Positions 48,745 to 61,628 of a DNA stretch of 64,000 nucleotides are shown here, one piece after another; positions within the stretch are counted from its first letter, which is position 1; each line of letters starts with the position of its first letter. Location: positions 45,468,048 to 45,532,047 of the forward strand of contig CM031879.1 of NCBI GenBank assembly GCA_018697195.1. The letters are read 5' to 3'. A model generated the notes under the pieces. The model was not told where the DNA came from. It did no database searches and worked only from the letters and a program-made list of their open reading frames with translations. The translations under genes were made by a program, and so were the position numbers. Source of the stretch: Certhia americana (lineage: Eukaryota; Chordata; Aves; Passeriformes; Certhiidae).

Positions 48745-51580
48745 AACTGGTGTTCTTCCTTGGGAATGTGGTTCCTGTAATGGCAGGTGGGGTGACAGCA
48801 ATAGCTCTCCATGGGTTGGGGTGGGCCACCTGGGAGGTTGCACATAAGGAAAGTGGCAGAGAGATGCTTCTTTGAAGCTGTCATTGTGGACAAAAGATCA
48901 GCTGCTTGAGGGTGCAGAAGAAAGGTTAGTAGGTTCTCCATGCTACTTGCCTTGAATAAAGTTGATTCAATGTTAGGAGTGCTTAAGAAATGGGGAAATA
49001 TAAATCCAAGCCACATCAAGCAAATGCCAGAGGAAAGATGTGAACTTACCACAGCACATATCTGTATCTTCTGTGTCAATACTCCTGTATTTACTCGCTT
49101 GTCTCTTGTTGGGTACTTACATGATCAAGAATAGGAAAGGAGCCTATAGGTATGTAATTCATTTTGTAAAAAGATGTTCCTTTGATGTTCTGGATAAGTA
49201 TATTTTTATTTGAAAGTACAAACAATATCAAAGCAAAATCATATCGGTGAAGAAGATGATGATAATAATAATAGATTTTAAACCTCCTGATAGCATGAGG
49301 CTATAATTTCCCTTTTTAGAGGATACTCTCCCATGGGATTCTACATGTTGTGTTATGCTACCCCATACCCTTATGCTCTTGGTGAGTAAACCCCTTCCTC
49401 AGGCAGTGTGGTTGAGAATCAGGCAGCCTGGGTCTTCCCCACTCTGCCTGCCAACACTGAAGGGCAACACAAGGACATCTGAGGCTTGTGAATCCCTTGG
49501 CATGAGAAAGATCCCTCCTGAGGATTGATTTTGAAATGTTTTGCAGGATAACTTGCCTTTTTCTAGTAAATTTGAGGTAGAAATGGTGCTAACCATCCCT
49601 CCTCTTCTCTCCTCCACCTACACAGTCCACAGGTGTAACACACAGGATGAGGGAGAAAACTCAAGGATGCTAATATAGCATTGGAAAGCAGGCTGGGAAA
49701 AGGGCTTGTGAAGCTGTGAGGCCACTTGTTGACTTGCAGACTGAAGGTAGGAGGGATATGCTTAAAACAGTACCTAACTTTCAAGAAATGAGCTTTCCAA
49801 GCAGATGTGGTGTAATTGATAACTACAGTATGTGCCAGGATGATTCAAAAATGTGTTGAAGGAGAGCCAGCTCCTCTGCTTGAGTGGAGTCTGGTGGAGC
49901 AAAGGAACAGCTTAAAAGGAGAAATAGGAGTGAAGTGTGATTTTACCATGTGTTTTTCATATCCCAGACACTTCCCAATTCCTTCACTAACTGCCACAGA
50001 CCAGAAAGTACCTCCCAATGTGCCTTGGCCCCAGGGGTGGCAGAACTAGGAGGGATGAGAGACATCATATGCACTCCCATTGATTCAGGGCATGGCAATT
50101 TTCTGGATTATTTGGTTATTACTCTGTGTGCTGCTTGGCAGAGAATGAAAATCTCCTTCTACGGATTTGGAGTGCCTTTTGGAGTTATTTTTTTTAAACC
50201 TCGCTAATGACACAAATACTAATCTACCCAGGGTTATTTTGCACTTGTTTGATATTAAGGCAGCTTTGTGTGAGAGCTCATTTAAATGCCAAAATAAATA
50301 TGAGTTTCTGTGGAACTTGGCACTGCTGGGTAAGGGGTGCTGCTGCACTGCAGGCTTCTCACACCTCAGGAGAGACTTTTGGAAAAGCAGCAGCTTCCTC
50401 TCTCCTTGTAATTGTGCTTAAACCAAATCAGCTGGCCACTTAGTCACACACACCTCCCAGGGAAATCCTAAACTGGTGGGGCCAGACAGACTAGACCCAA
50501 AAGGAACAAGTGAGTTGAGGAGGTAGGATCCTTGTGCTGTTTTTTTCTGCTCACTGGGAGGCCTGTAAACCCAGTAGGCTCATCCCTACCCTCTGTCCTG
50601 CACAGGGCTCCTTTGGTGGTGGTGGTTGCAGGTGCTCTGCCTTCAGGGCCCTGAGGTTTCCGGTCCCTCCTCTCCTTGTTCAGGGAGACCAGAGAGCCAG
50701 AAATGTACACACCAGAGAAGGGCTGGCACAGAGCACACCTGGATTATGAAAGCAGCCAGGATTATCAGGAGGCAGGATAAACTGCTGAACTTCAGGTCAG
50801 GATGTCATGGGAAAAGAGCAAAGAAGGACAAATACACTGTTGGGTCCCAGGACCTTCAGGGCCACCCCCCCATGGCCTTGCCAGGGCTGTAGGGCTTCAT
50901 GTGCCTGGCCAGGAGTGAACATGGACAGTGCAATAAACCCTTGGGCACAGACCCAGTCAGTAGTGACACTTGGAATGGAGAGGAACCTTGCTGGAGCTAC
51001 CTCCCAAGTGCTCCCTGCCCCTTCTGGCAGCTGCCAGTGCCACCCTCCCTAAACGAGATTTTTCTTTGAGAGGGATTCACCCTTTTCCTACAAGTCCTGT
51101 AGCCCTTGCTGTGGCACAGGGGTCATGAGTCCCTCTTCCTCATCTGGGGCCACTTTCCCCAGGTTCAGAGGGCTAGGTGATCACTTTAATCAGATCTGCT
51201 CCCCAAGGAACAGAATAATCACAGGGCCACAACTTGGATGTGGTGGTTCAAGTGTGCATGGTGCTTCTTTGTCAAAGGTGACTGTCTCACAGCAGGGCTC
51301 ACAGTACAGGTGGCGTGTCCAGTGCCTAATTACAGCAGCCACTTTCTCCCATAGAAACCCTACACAGTAGGCTTCAGTGTATCTCATCCCACTGGACCAG
51401 AACCAGAGGTAGCAGAAGAGGAGAAGTGTCCTGACAGAGGCAAAGTGAACAGCTGGGAGCAGGCTCCTTCAGCCATCCTTGGCAGCTGCTCTACAGCCTG
51501 TGAGCATCACCTAGAGGGCAACACCACTTGGGAGCAAGAGGCAGCATTCAGCCTGCCCTACATTTCCACTTACACTCAGC
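48745..51580. other. Intergenic stretch downstream of GPRC5A
   Basis: No coding exon recognised on either strand. In particular, the long seven-membrane-segment exon expected for GPRC5D is absent. A short GAT/AAT run is at 49253-49274. Confidence 0.55.
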
Positions 51581-51587
51581 TCTTGCA

Positions 51588-51591
<4 letters not shown>

Positions 51592-51638
<47 letters not shown>

Positions 51639-51648
51639 NNNNNNNNNN

Positions 51649-51695
<47 letters not shown>
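51592..51695. repeat. (CA)n microsatellite interrupted by a 10-N gap
   Basis: Uninterrupted CA dinucleotides run from 51592 to 51638 and from 51649 to 51695, with ten N at 51639-51648. The gap marks an unresolved array length, so the true microsatellite is probably longer. Confidence 0.97.
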
Positions 51696-51698
<3 letters not shown>

Positions 51699-51935
51699 CC
51701 TGACTAATTTTGTGGCTTCTTAAAGACAAACATGAGATCTAAAAGCTGCCAGCATGAAAATCATGTGTGAGTAATACATGGGATGCCTCTTGTTTCATTC
51801 TGCCCTAAGCAGAATATTCTTCTCCTTTTGAAGTGTAAGCTCACGGAACATGCAGGGAGCTGGTGGTTCTGAGAAGCCACAGAGCTCTTCCCTTGTTTCG
51901 ATCTCTTTCCTACACATTTTAGTAGGTTTAGTGGT

Positions 51936-52545
51936 ATCACAGAGGCACTCGAAGGTTTTGGCCAGATGTGACTTCTGGAGAGGTCCAGTCTAGCTTCTGC
52001 CCTGAACAAAGCTCATCTCAAAACCCAGTTTGAGGTAAGTTTTGAATGTCTTCAAAGGCAGAGATAACACAGTTTTTTGGGGCCCCTATGCTGGTGTCTG
52101 ACTGCTCTCATTGGGATTTTTTAAAAACCTGTTTCTAGTCAGAATTTCCCTTCTTGCAACTCCTCTATCATCCTTTGACCTTTCACTGTGCACCGCTGAG
52201 AGAAGTCTGGTCCCATCTTGTCTATAGCACCCATTTAGTTACTAGACAAGAGCACCTGGATCCCCCTTAGCCTTTCCTCTGATGACTAAGCAGGTCCCTC
52301 AGTCTTTCTCCCTGGTGACACGGTCCAAGCAGCTCCCAACAGTCAATGGCTCCCCTGCCAGACTTGTTCCCCTTGATCAAGCTCTGTAGCAGTGAGAGAC
52401 CCAAACTGGACACAGTACTCCAGATAGAGCCTCCTGAGCACTAAAAGAAGGAAATAACCAGTTCCCTCACCTTGCTGACTTCACCCTTACTCACACAGCC
52501 TGGTATGTGGTTGGTGTACGTTGCAATAAGCATGAATTGCTGGAT
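51936..52545 (-). repeat. CR1 LINE 3' region (old, diverged)
   Basis: In reverse complement this follows the CR1 3' region. Landmarks read on the plus strand are ATCACAGAGGCACTCG, CTTCTGGAGAGGTCCAGTCT, TTTTGAATGTCTTCAAAGGC, AGAGAAGTCTGGTCCCATCT and ACTGGACACAGTACTCCAG. The order matches the CR1 ORF2 end and 3' UTR. Many substitutions and small gaps show that it is an old copy without coding capacity. Confidence 0.78.
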
Positions 52546-53979
52546 GATGCCTTATTCAGACTCATTTTCCCCAACACCAGTTACTCCTTTTGCCCTGGAG
52601 GAAGTTGTGTGGTTATAAATAGAAGGGACTGAACAGTCCTGAGCTTCCCTCTGTAAGCCAGGTGGTTTTTGACAGGAGGCAGAACTAGCACCCAAGGCCA
52701 CTGAGCTGAGGGCTGCTACCTCTCCTAGAGGAAACCCTGGAGAAGGAAACCCAAGAGCCTCTGCTCAAGTTTTCCTGCTCTGAATGCAAAGTGGAGGTGT
52801 GCCTCAGTGGCAGCAAGCCCAGCCCCTGAGCACCACCTGGTCTGCATCACTGCTCCCAGGCTGGGGCTGGTGAGCTGTTGGTGAGCAGCTGCACTCAGTG
52901 GAGCTGTGCACTCTGGGGCACCAGACTGTGGGGACTCAGCTGCCTCTGGCCCAAGGCAGTCTGAGGCAGCCCACTGCACTGAGCATTGAGGGACAATTGT
53001 CATGAGAGTCTCTGCTGGGGGTCCCTGCCCCACTCCAGCCACCTTGGGTCATTTGGGCCTGGGACATGTCCTGTCCCCTCTCCCTACCTGCAACACACTC
53101 ACCCTTCTGCACCCAGCACTTTCCTATTTAGGATTCTTTTCCTCCCTTTAAGTCAACATGCGCTGCCACATGCAGTTTCTAGGGAAACTGGTGTTTGCTT
53201 TGCTTTTGCTATGGTGACGAGTGGAGCACTCTCCTAGATGTGAGTGCCATTTTCTGCAAAAGATTTTCTGAAGTGCCAGGCATGGAGCAAGAGCTGCCCT
53301 CCTGTCTGACCAGGCTGATTTTGTCTGTTTCTGTCTCCAGAGACAGACAGGGCTCTGCCTGGCTGAGCAGTTTCTCCCATCAAGCTGGTAACAGGTGCAT
53401 TTGAGGAGAAAGCAAAGGCTGTGACTTAAAGAATGGGCATCTTGTTCTCTAACTAATTAGTCAAGAGCTGAAATAGAATGCTGTGTCTCCAACATATGTT
53501 GCTGTCTGCTATTTCTCTCTCAAAACAATCTGTAGTGAGGATCAAACGCTTGAGTATAGAGAAATGCTGAAAATTTTTTTATGAGATCTCTAGTCATCGA
53601 CAGAAAAGGACCTCAATATCCTCTGGCACTGGTCCTTGCTCAGTGCTGTAAGAAACTATGTTTTCCTACAAGTCTCTCTCTTCTGGTTTTGCCAGGCTGA
53701 ACAAAGGCACTTGAATCTCAGAAGTTAGGCGCCGAGGTGCTGCTCAGTGTCACTTGATCATCCCAGGGCGCCCCTATAATCCAAAAAGCAGGCTGTTCCT
53801 GCAGGCACTCTGTTTTTAGCAGTGCTGAATCGCTCTGTCTCACTGCCTCGTCCTCAGCCCCTACCCCAGCCACCTGAGACAGGTGCCAAGTGCGAAATGA
53901 ATGAGGCGCGCAGGGTCCGAGAGCGATTGCAGCACCCACCTGGCATCCAGAGCAGTGGGCCACATCCCACCGCGCTAAC

Positions 53980-54250
53980 TCTTGCAGGATTGAAAGCAAC
54001 CCCCTCGGAAACAGCCAGGAGGCTGCGTTGAGGTTTCTGGTTCCTGAAAGGAAGCGGGGGCAGCTCCGGGAGGATGGGAGAGAGGAGAGGAGGCGGCGGC
54101 CGGGCGGGAAGCCCGCGGGAGGCTCCTCCTGCCATCCCTCCGGTGGCCGCCAGGCGGCGCCCTTGCCCCGCGGAGCGGCCGCGCAGGGAGGGGCTGGAGC
54201 TGAGCGGGGGGAACGCGCTCGGCTCCCAACCCCCCTCCCGGCACAAAAAC
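53980..54250. promoter_or_regulatory. Orphan CpG-rich block (candidate promoter)
   Basis: A block of about 270 bp, very rich in G, C and CpG (GGCGGCGGCC, GCCCGCGGG, GGAGCGGCCGCGC), stands out from AT-leaning surroundings. It looks like a CpG-island promoter, but no adjoining coding exon could be found on either strand. ORFs across it arise from base composition and from the neighbouring ATT array. In mammals HEBP1 starts in this interval on the opposite strand, which is a possibility only. Confidence 0.45.
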
Positions 54251-54281
54251 CCGACTCTCAGCACAGCTTTGGCATTAAAAC

Positions 54282-54371
<90 letters not shown>
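54282..54371. repeat. (ATT)n trinucleotide array, about 30 units
   Basis: A nearly pure run of ATT units covers about 90 bp, directly next to the CpG-rich block. In other frames it reads as poly-Ile, poly-Leu or poly-Asn, which explains the low-complexity ORFs here. Copy number is likely to vary between individuals. Confidence 0.97.
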
Positions 54372-54376
<5 letters not shown>

Positions 54377-54517
54377 CTCATTACCAACAACAATAGTGTT
54401 ATTTCATGGCCTTACATTGAACTTCGGTAAAATTTGCAATTGTGCCACCATGAGATGATTTCTTTAACTCGGCATGTTCCGAATAAGAAAACCCCAAAAA
54501 GCAACAATAACAAAAAT

Positions 54518-54560
54518 AAAAAAAAAAAAAAAAAAACCAAACAAATAAACCAACCTACCA
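54518..54560. repeat. A-rich tract with degenerate short repeats
   Basis: An A17 run followed by CCAAACAAATAAACC and ACCAACC units. Simple sequence; it may be the decayed poly(A) tail of a retroposed copy, though no parent gene is visible upstream. Confidence 0.6.
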
Positions 54561-54999
54561 ACCAACCAAACCTAAATAAAAAATTTAAAAACCAAGCAAC
54601 TCTCACTTCCTAGCTGAAAACAGAAAGCTTGTCCACTGTGATGTTCTGCTTGTTTTGTACAGCAGCACAAAGAGCTTGTCTCTGAACTTATTTTATTTTA
54701 GGCAGAGTTTAGTTTGATTTCAGCTAGCCTCTTCCTGGCTGTCTGCACTTCAGCTGCTGGAGAGAAATGGTTGCCTGGAGAGGCTGCTGCCCATCTTTGG
54801 TGAGGTGTCTGTGGTCAAGGAAGATCAGTCAGCCCCCACACCCTGCACTGCAGATTCCTGGGGCTTCACTTGTGAGGGGTGGGCAACTGCTGAGGTGGGC
54901 AGCAAGCGGGCATGCTTCTGGCAGACTGACTGTCCAGGCAGAGTACGGATCACCAGCTCTGCTCCCCATTCTGTGCAGCCTCCCAAATGGAGGCCACCA

Positions 55000-56740
55000 G
55001 CTTCTGGGCTTGCCTAGGTGGGACTGTGCCAGTCAGAAAGCCAGGAGACCCCCAGTGTCAAAGTCTGTGGTATCTGGCAACAACGTGGACAAATCTGTCA
55101 GACAAAGATGAATCAGGTCTTTGTCCTTTCTCCTCCTCACCCATGTACACTGCTATGTACAGAGTCTGTCTTGTGGTTCTCCGTTGTTACATCCAGACTT
55201 TTGGGTTAAAATCAGCAAATGATTTGTGTGAGACAAGACATCGTTAGGGCCGAGATTAAATGCTCAGTTCTTAAGCACAAATCAGCTCACAAGCAGATGG
55301 ATTCACTGATGCAAGGACGTGTGTGCTGGCCAAGGTATGCTCAATTCCCAAGAGCGCAGGCTGATGGGACAGTCATAGTACTGCTTCAAATGACCTGAGG
55401 GCTGTTGACTCAGTTTTTGCAGCATTGCAGTGCCACTGTCCCCTGCTACCCTGCTCCTGTCTTAGGAGGGCATCGGCTCTACTGCCTGATGTGCTTTAGT
55501 GAACTGTCTGAAAGCAGAACAAAAACCTGTCCCGTGTGAGGATACGAAATCTGGAACCGTCTCTGTTTCACGGGGATGTCGGATCTTCAGTAGCCAGGCG
55601 GGGGCACTGCGGGATCTGCATCCACCGTGAACACACGGTTCCGTTCCTGCCGAGCTGTCCAGAACGCACGAAGATACACCATGAACCATTTTAACCTATC
55701 CAAAGGGTCCGAGTGAGTTCACACCAGACCAGTAGTTCGTTTCTTGGTGGTGATCACATTTTTCATTTGACAGCAGTAGTTCTAAAGCCAGATTTTCCAA
55801 GGTGTGTCTAGCCCTGGTTCTAGCTACAAGTGCTTTTCTTCCAAATCCTCAGGCAAGTGGGGTGGGAGGAGGGGAAAGTCCTCTCTCTGCAAGTTTCATT
55901 GTGAGTTTTACCTTTCTTTGAAGGCCATTTGTCTTTATTGTCTGGAAATACTCTCTAAAAGTGGAATCAACTTTATGGAATGAATGAGGAAATGCTGAAA
56001 GAAGCTGCATGCTCCTTTACAGGATCCCAGAGATGAAACCTTTGCTAGTGTCTCACCTGCTTTCTCTTTCACAGTGCACTCTTCAAATGTAGTCAGCTTT
56101 TGGGGCATGCTCTGCCTCCAGCTGTGCATACATTGCTCACACTGAAATTAATAGAAGCATGATGATACATTTGAAGTGAGAACATTGGGGAAAAAAGTTA
56201 AATTCTTACAGGTACAATCAATGGCAAAAGTTTCTTTGACTTTAGTTCTTAACTTAGAGACATCTATAGGTCTAAGTACGTAAGGAATCATTTTTATGAG
56301 TATACGTGTCTTAGCATCATCCTAAGAAATAAAAAAATCCCATGAACTTGGAAACGTATAAGGATTTCAAAAACGTGTGTTTGTGGCTTCCCTCTTAACA
56401 GAGATTTGTTGCTGTGTTTATCCCCACTGTCTCAACCCCAGTCCTACTCTGGGGAACGAAGAACTGGTTTTGTTTGATGGGGCCATCACAATACACAAGG
56501 ACAAGGTGCTGGTCACCCATTTGCATTGGTGACCTTAGATCTGCTATTCAGAAATTCCACTGTCTTGCCTTTGATATGTCTTTTGAGCTGCTAAGAGTCC
56601 TTCAGAAGGTCTTCCACATGCTTATCCTTATGCTAGCATGATGGGGAAGTGATACTTCCTCCATACAGTGCAGAAGGTGAAGTTCAAATATTCACCATGC
56701 CTGGGTGATTCTCACCCACACGCCCAGGTGAATTTCTCTG
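55000..56740. other. Intergenic stretch without recognised features
   Basis: No coding exon, RNA gene or clear repeat seen. A moderately CpG-containing patch at about 55540-55670 has no accompanying gene. Confidence 0.45.
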
Positions 56741-56759
56741 TGTCATTCAGAAAGGAGAG

Positions 56760-56955
56760 TAAAACCTGGGCTGATTCCAGGCAAGGACTCAAACTACAGG
56801 AAGTGGTGGAGTCACTGTGCCTGGAAGTGTTCAAAAACCAAGTAGAGATGGAATTTAATGATATGGCTTAGTAGGTAGGCTGGAATTCAATTGGAGGTTG
56901 AACTTGGTGATCTCGGAGGTCTTTTCCAACCTATGTGACTCTATGATACTGTGCC
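56760..56955 (+). repeat. CR1 LINE 3' end
   Basis: Plus-strand CR1 3' end: GTGGTGGAGTCACTGTGCC and TGGAAGTGTTCAAAAACC, then GAGGTTGAACTTGGTGATCT and GGTCTTTTCCAACCTATG, closing with CTCTATGATACTGTG near 56940-56955. These are hallmarks of avian CR1 tails, which end in short ATTCTATG-like repeats. It is truncated at the 5' side as usual. Confidence 0.85.
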
Positions 56956-56959
56956 CTCT

Positions 56960-59900
56960 TTCCCTTCCCAATGATGGGGAAATGCTCCCACCAATGTCTG
57001 GTTTACAGGACAGAGGGGACCAAACAGGTAGGACAGCTCTTCTGAGCAGCAGCCTTACTCAGAAGGGACACTATTATCAAGTACAAGGTTTAAGATCCCT
57101 TCCTGGAGGAGGATGTCCTGGCATTGCTTATCTGCTTAAATGGAAGCCTCTGTAGGAAGAAATGAGGAGGGTCAAAATATCTGGATGCTCTCAGGGCACA
57201 TAGTAAGAGGATGTTTGGTATAGATCTTCACGTTCAGACTGTCCTGTTGCCCCTGGCACTCAATTGCAAACCAAACACAGAAGCTCAGTTCAACCCGCAC
57301 TGGCAGCTGGACTCCAGGATCTCTGTGGACCCTCCATTCCAGCACTAATACTTGGCCTGTCCTGCTCTACCAGCTAGATGAAGCAAGTGCAGTTTCCTGG
57401 AAGAAACTGCATGCCTGCCACTTCTGCAGTGTAAAATCAGCCAGCAGCCTCTTGCTGTAGAGATTTCAGAAGAGGGAGGAAGCCATGGGTTAGCGGCACT
57501 TGGTCAGGGCTGCAGCTCTGCCTGGCTGAAACTCTCAATCCTTGTCTCATGAGCTGGACCAGATTTGCAATCATGAGCAGACATCAGGGGAAATGGGAGC
57601 ACCTCCCAGTCAGGCAGAATGACCTCCTGTCTCTGTCGGAAGAACAGCTGAGATGCAGCTCCCTGCACCCAAACCATCCATCCTCCCATTACACCATGGT
57701 CTCCTCCTTAGTGTCCATCTGTTACCCTGGCCAAAGGGAGGAGAAAAGCAGAAGTGGAATGTAATCCTGTCACGTTGTGCTGACAGTGAGCATTCATCCT
57801 TAGCAGCTTCCTCTGAGCATCTGTAGCACTGCTTTTCCTGTCTCAGCTCCGTCCAGCTCTGCAGGTGAATTCCTGAAAGGGTTGTGAACTGACTGTACTT
57901 TCTAAAGACCTGAAGAATGAGGACATTATTTACTTTGGTTGTCGATGGGCATCAAATGCTGTGAAAGAAATGTATGCCTCAACTCCATCACTATCTGGGA
58001 CCAAAATAACAGATAAAAGGAGAAAATCTGTGGGAGTTATCATTATATGAGTTGCCATGGAAATAGCATGAGAGAACTTGGAAGAGAGCTGACACACTAT
58101 GTCTCCAGGAGGGCATAAATCTCCAGCTAGCCTTGCTCCTTTTTATCATATTAACAGGCTTTTTTTTTTTTTTCTTCAGCAAGAGGTGGGAAAACATCAA
58201 AGCACAGTTCTGACATTTTTGTCTATCCCTTGATTTCTCTGATGAGGACCTCCCTGACCCCTCAAGAAGCAGAAAAGTGAACCCTAATGCTATTGGTAAG
58301 TTGCCCTAGAAACCATTTAATAGTTTCAGTAAAATAGTAAGAAGGATGTAATTTTAAGCAGAAAATATTACTGATTTCTGTGAAATCATATTAAAAACTC
58401 TCTTTATTAAAAATGTACTATTCTAAGTGTTTTTTTCAAATAAAAAATTATGCACTTGATTTAAAAGGTTTTTAAAATGCTGATTTCTAAGAAAAAGCAT
58501 TACAATTTGAAGGATCTCTTTCAGGTGAAGTTGCTGTCTTGTGCCATTGCACTGTTCTGGGAAGTCTGTTTTATTCTCTTCTCTCCATTGCCAAATCCCA
58601 CTTTTAATCTATCTCATCCCCCCTCATCAGGACAGGACAACCAAGTCTGCTCATACGTTATATCCCGAGTCTTCACAAACACAGCTCCAAGGCATGATGC
58701 TGTACAGGGGTGACATCCTCCTGCTCACAAGCCTGGCTCTCCACCCTGCTCTTCCTGGCAGGCCATGGGAAGGCCATGGAAGGCTTCCTGGAAGGCCATG
58801 ACCACCACTCCTCTGGTGGCCAGTCCCCACTCGGGACAATCAGTGGTGGCTGTGGCAATCTGACACAGAGTAAATCCCCACTTGGATGCTAGCCTGGGTA
58901 CAGGTGTGCAAGTGTGAGTGAACAAAACCACTTCTGTTCCCTAACAAAACTGCTGTCCATGACTATAAGGCCTCACATTTTGTTCTGCTATATTATTGCT
59001 CCAATTTTGCAAAATGTTTTCCCAGGATGCTTGCTGACCAGCCCTATCTTCCACCCTTTCCTAGGGCTTAGGCTGCTACAGATTGTTACTGAGACCTTTA
59101 GAGGCAAGAAGGACAGGCTGCAGCCAGGCTCTACCCAGGGTGTAGGGTGGACAGGAAAGCCAGGAGCAGGACAGCAGCAAAGCCTTCATATTTGTACCTG
59201 CTCCCTTTCAGCACAGCCCATAAGTGGAAAAGGAAAGATGCCCAGGACCCTCCAACGAGACCTTATCCTCACCAACCACGAGTATCAATGCATCAGCCCT
59301 GCATGAGTACTGCAAGGGCAAGTGAGATGAAAGGAAGCAGAATAACAAGAGAGGAAGACAAAGAGCATGGTCCCCAAACGTTCCTCTAGGAGTCAATTCA
59401 AGTTTTGTTTCACCTATTGACCCAGTTATTTCTCAGAGCACCATCTCACCCACTAAATTTCCACCATATTTGTGACTCCACTTGCAAAACCTGGAACCCC
59501 AAGAGATATAAAAGCCTACATTTTGAAAACCAGAATAGCTAAAGCCATGGAATTAATTTGTGTGGGGTGACAACTTTGGGCCAGGCTTCTTCTTTGGCTT
59601 ATAGCTATCACATTTGCCATAATGGCACCAATTTCAAGTTTTTTCCCTAAAGCTGTCTTAAAGAAAGAAAGGAAGGAGGGGTGAAGGGAGGAAGGTCTCT
59701 TTTGTCATCTGCGTTTCTAAGACAAAAGTATTGCATTTATCTAAGAACAAAACTTGTGTTAAGTTCTTGTTGATTGTTTTGTCTCTGCTCAGCATCAATT
59801 TAAGATAAAATTACACACATAATTTTATAAATGCTATTTATAAAGCTGTGGATACATATTATGCATATTCTGTGCCAAAATGAATCCATTTATACCCCTA

Positions 59901-61620
59901 AGAAATGACAAGTCCCAAACACTGAATAATTCCACAGGGGCTATTTTTAAGGCACTTGGTGGTGCATTTGTTGCTGAGTAGCATCTCTCTGTCTATAGCC
60001 ATGGGAATAGACACCATTTTTAGCTTCTCATAATTTAGGAGCTGGACTCAGTCCAGAAGAGTTTGTCACAACAATTTGAAAGGCTATTTATGATAAACGG
60101 ATTTGTGGATTATGGGATCAAACATTTCAGAAAACAATTGCGCTTACCTTCACATTAGGACTGTCTGGGGAGCTCATATTCATCCCCTTGCTACATGTCC
60201 CAGGAGCAGGAACTGCAGTCACAGGGAAACTCTGTCAGAGTGGCAGTTCCCAGGATATTTTCCTCATCTCCCTGGTGTGCCTGGTTGTACCTTGCTGCTT
60301 TCAGCAGAGCTATCTAGAAGCAGGTGCCTTCAGTATTGCTTCAGGATTATTTTCATTTGTTTCTCTCCAAGGAAAGGGAAAACATCCAAAGCCTTTTCAA
60401 ATGCTACTGCCTTAGGATCAAGAGTGGGAGTAACTTGAAAGGTGAAACAAAAATCCCTGTCTGTATCTGCAATTTTTTGCTACATTATGTGCTTTCTGGG
60501 CTTCCATTCAAAATAAACAAATTTTTAAAGGCCAAAAACTAAATCATATGTTTCAGAAATAAGCCTGCATTTTTCTCTCTTATTCAGGAATAGCATCATC
60601 ATGATGAAAAATAGATGAACTCCTGTTGCCTGTTAACAAACCAGGCTCTCTCTCTGTGGAGAGCTGTCTCCAACCAAATGACTCCCCTGGCTCAAGACCT
60701 GGGTTCAGAGAGATGTCCTGTGCAGAAGGGACATTAGAAGCTGATACAAACCACAACTGTACCTGTGAGGCAAAGTGAGGAACAGGGCACTGCCTACCCC
60801 ACATGTGAACAGTGCCACTGCCATGCCCCAGTGAGATGGGAGAGGTGTGGCATGAAGCTACACAGGGGTCAACACACGGGCAGATTAACAAATACATCTG
60901 GGAGGAACAAAACCACACCTGAGCACCCTGTGTGCTTGAAACTGCACCCATTTTTCCCACCTCTATTTGCTCCATGCCCTGTTACCCCATTTGGATCAAA
61001 ACCTGCAGGACTGCTTTCATCATTTTGAAATCAGCTGGGCAGGTTTCCATCTGGAGGGTGTTTTTGACCAGGTTCCCAAGACGCAGTATCTCATAAAATT
61101 GTCATTTCTGTTTCCCTCCCTGCCTTGGGACAGGGAGGAGTGCTCAGAATAGTCTCAGCTGCACTGAGTGTCAGGATTTCACCCCTCCAGGGAAGCAACG
61201 CCAATGATGTCCTCAGAGGAAGATCATTGCTTTCCACAAAGGCGTATACCAGAATCTTGTGCAAAGCAGATGGCAACACAGCGGGAGGAGAGTCAGGCAG
61301 GGAATTTCCAGGGAGATCTTTGTTCCCTGGGCCCTGCTGCAGGGAGGAGACAGTCTGTCTCAAGGCAGGGCTGGAGAAGCTGGGAGGAATCTCTGGTTCC
61401 TCTTCTGTGATTAACTGTGCTGCAGCCATCATGGCATAAACCCTACTGAAAGGGGCTTGTCAGTCTCCACGCCACCATCCACCAAAGGAAAAGGCCAACC
61501 CACCCTCACACTGCCCTCCCCCTGAGACAGCACAACCAAGGCATCACCCTTCCCTTCCTACACCTCCACAGGATTTCTTCTTCCCTTCCAGCCTGGGTTG
61601 CCCACACACAGGTATCGGCA
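56960..61620. other. Intergenic stretch between CR1 and the LTR
   Basis: No gene recognised. Noted are a T13 tract (58159-58172), internally repeated AAGGCCATGG units at 58761-58800 and a GA-rich run at 59663-59696. None of the ORFs (up to 131 codons) resembles a known protein. Confidence 0.55.
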
Positions 61621-61628
61621 TGCAGGTG

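Noticed and set aside
53854..54393. 179-codon minus-strand ORF with poly-Asn
   Set aside because: It is built from the (ATT)n array and the CpG-rich block and shows no domain or conserved segment.
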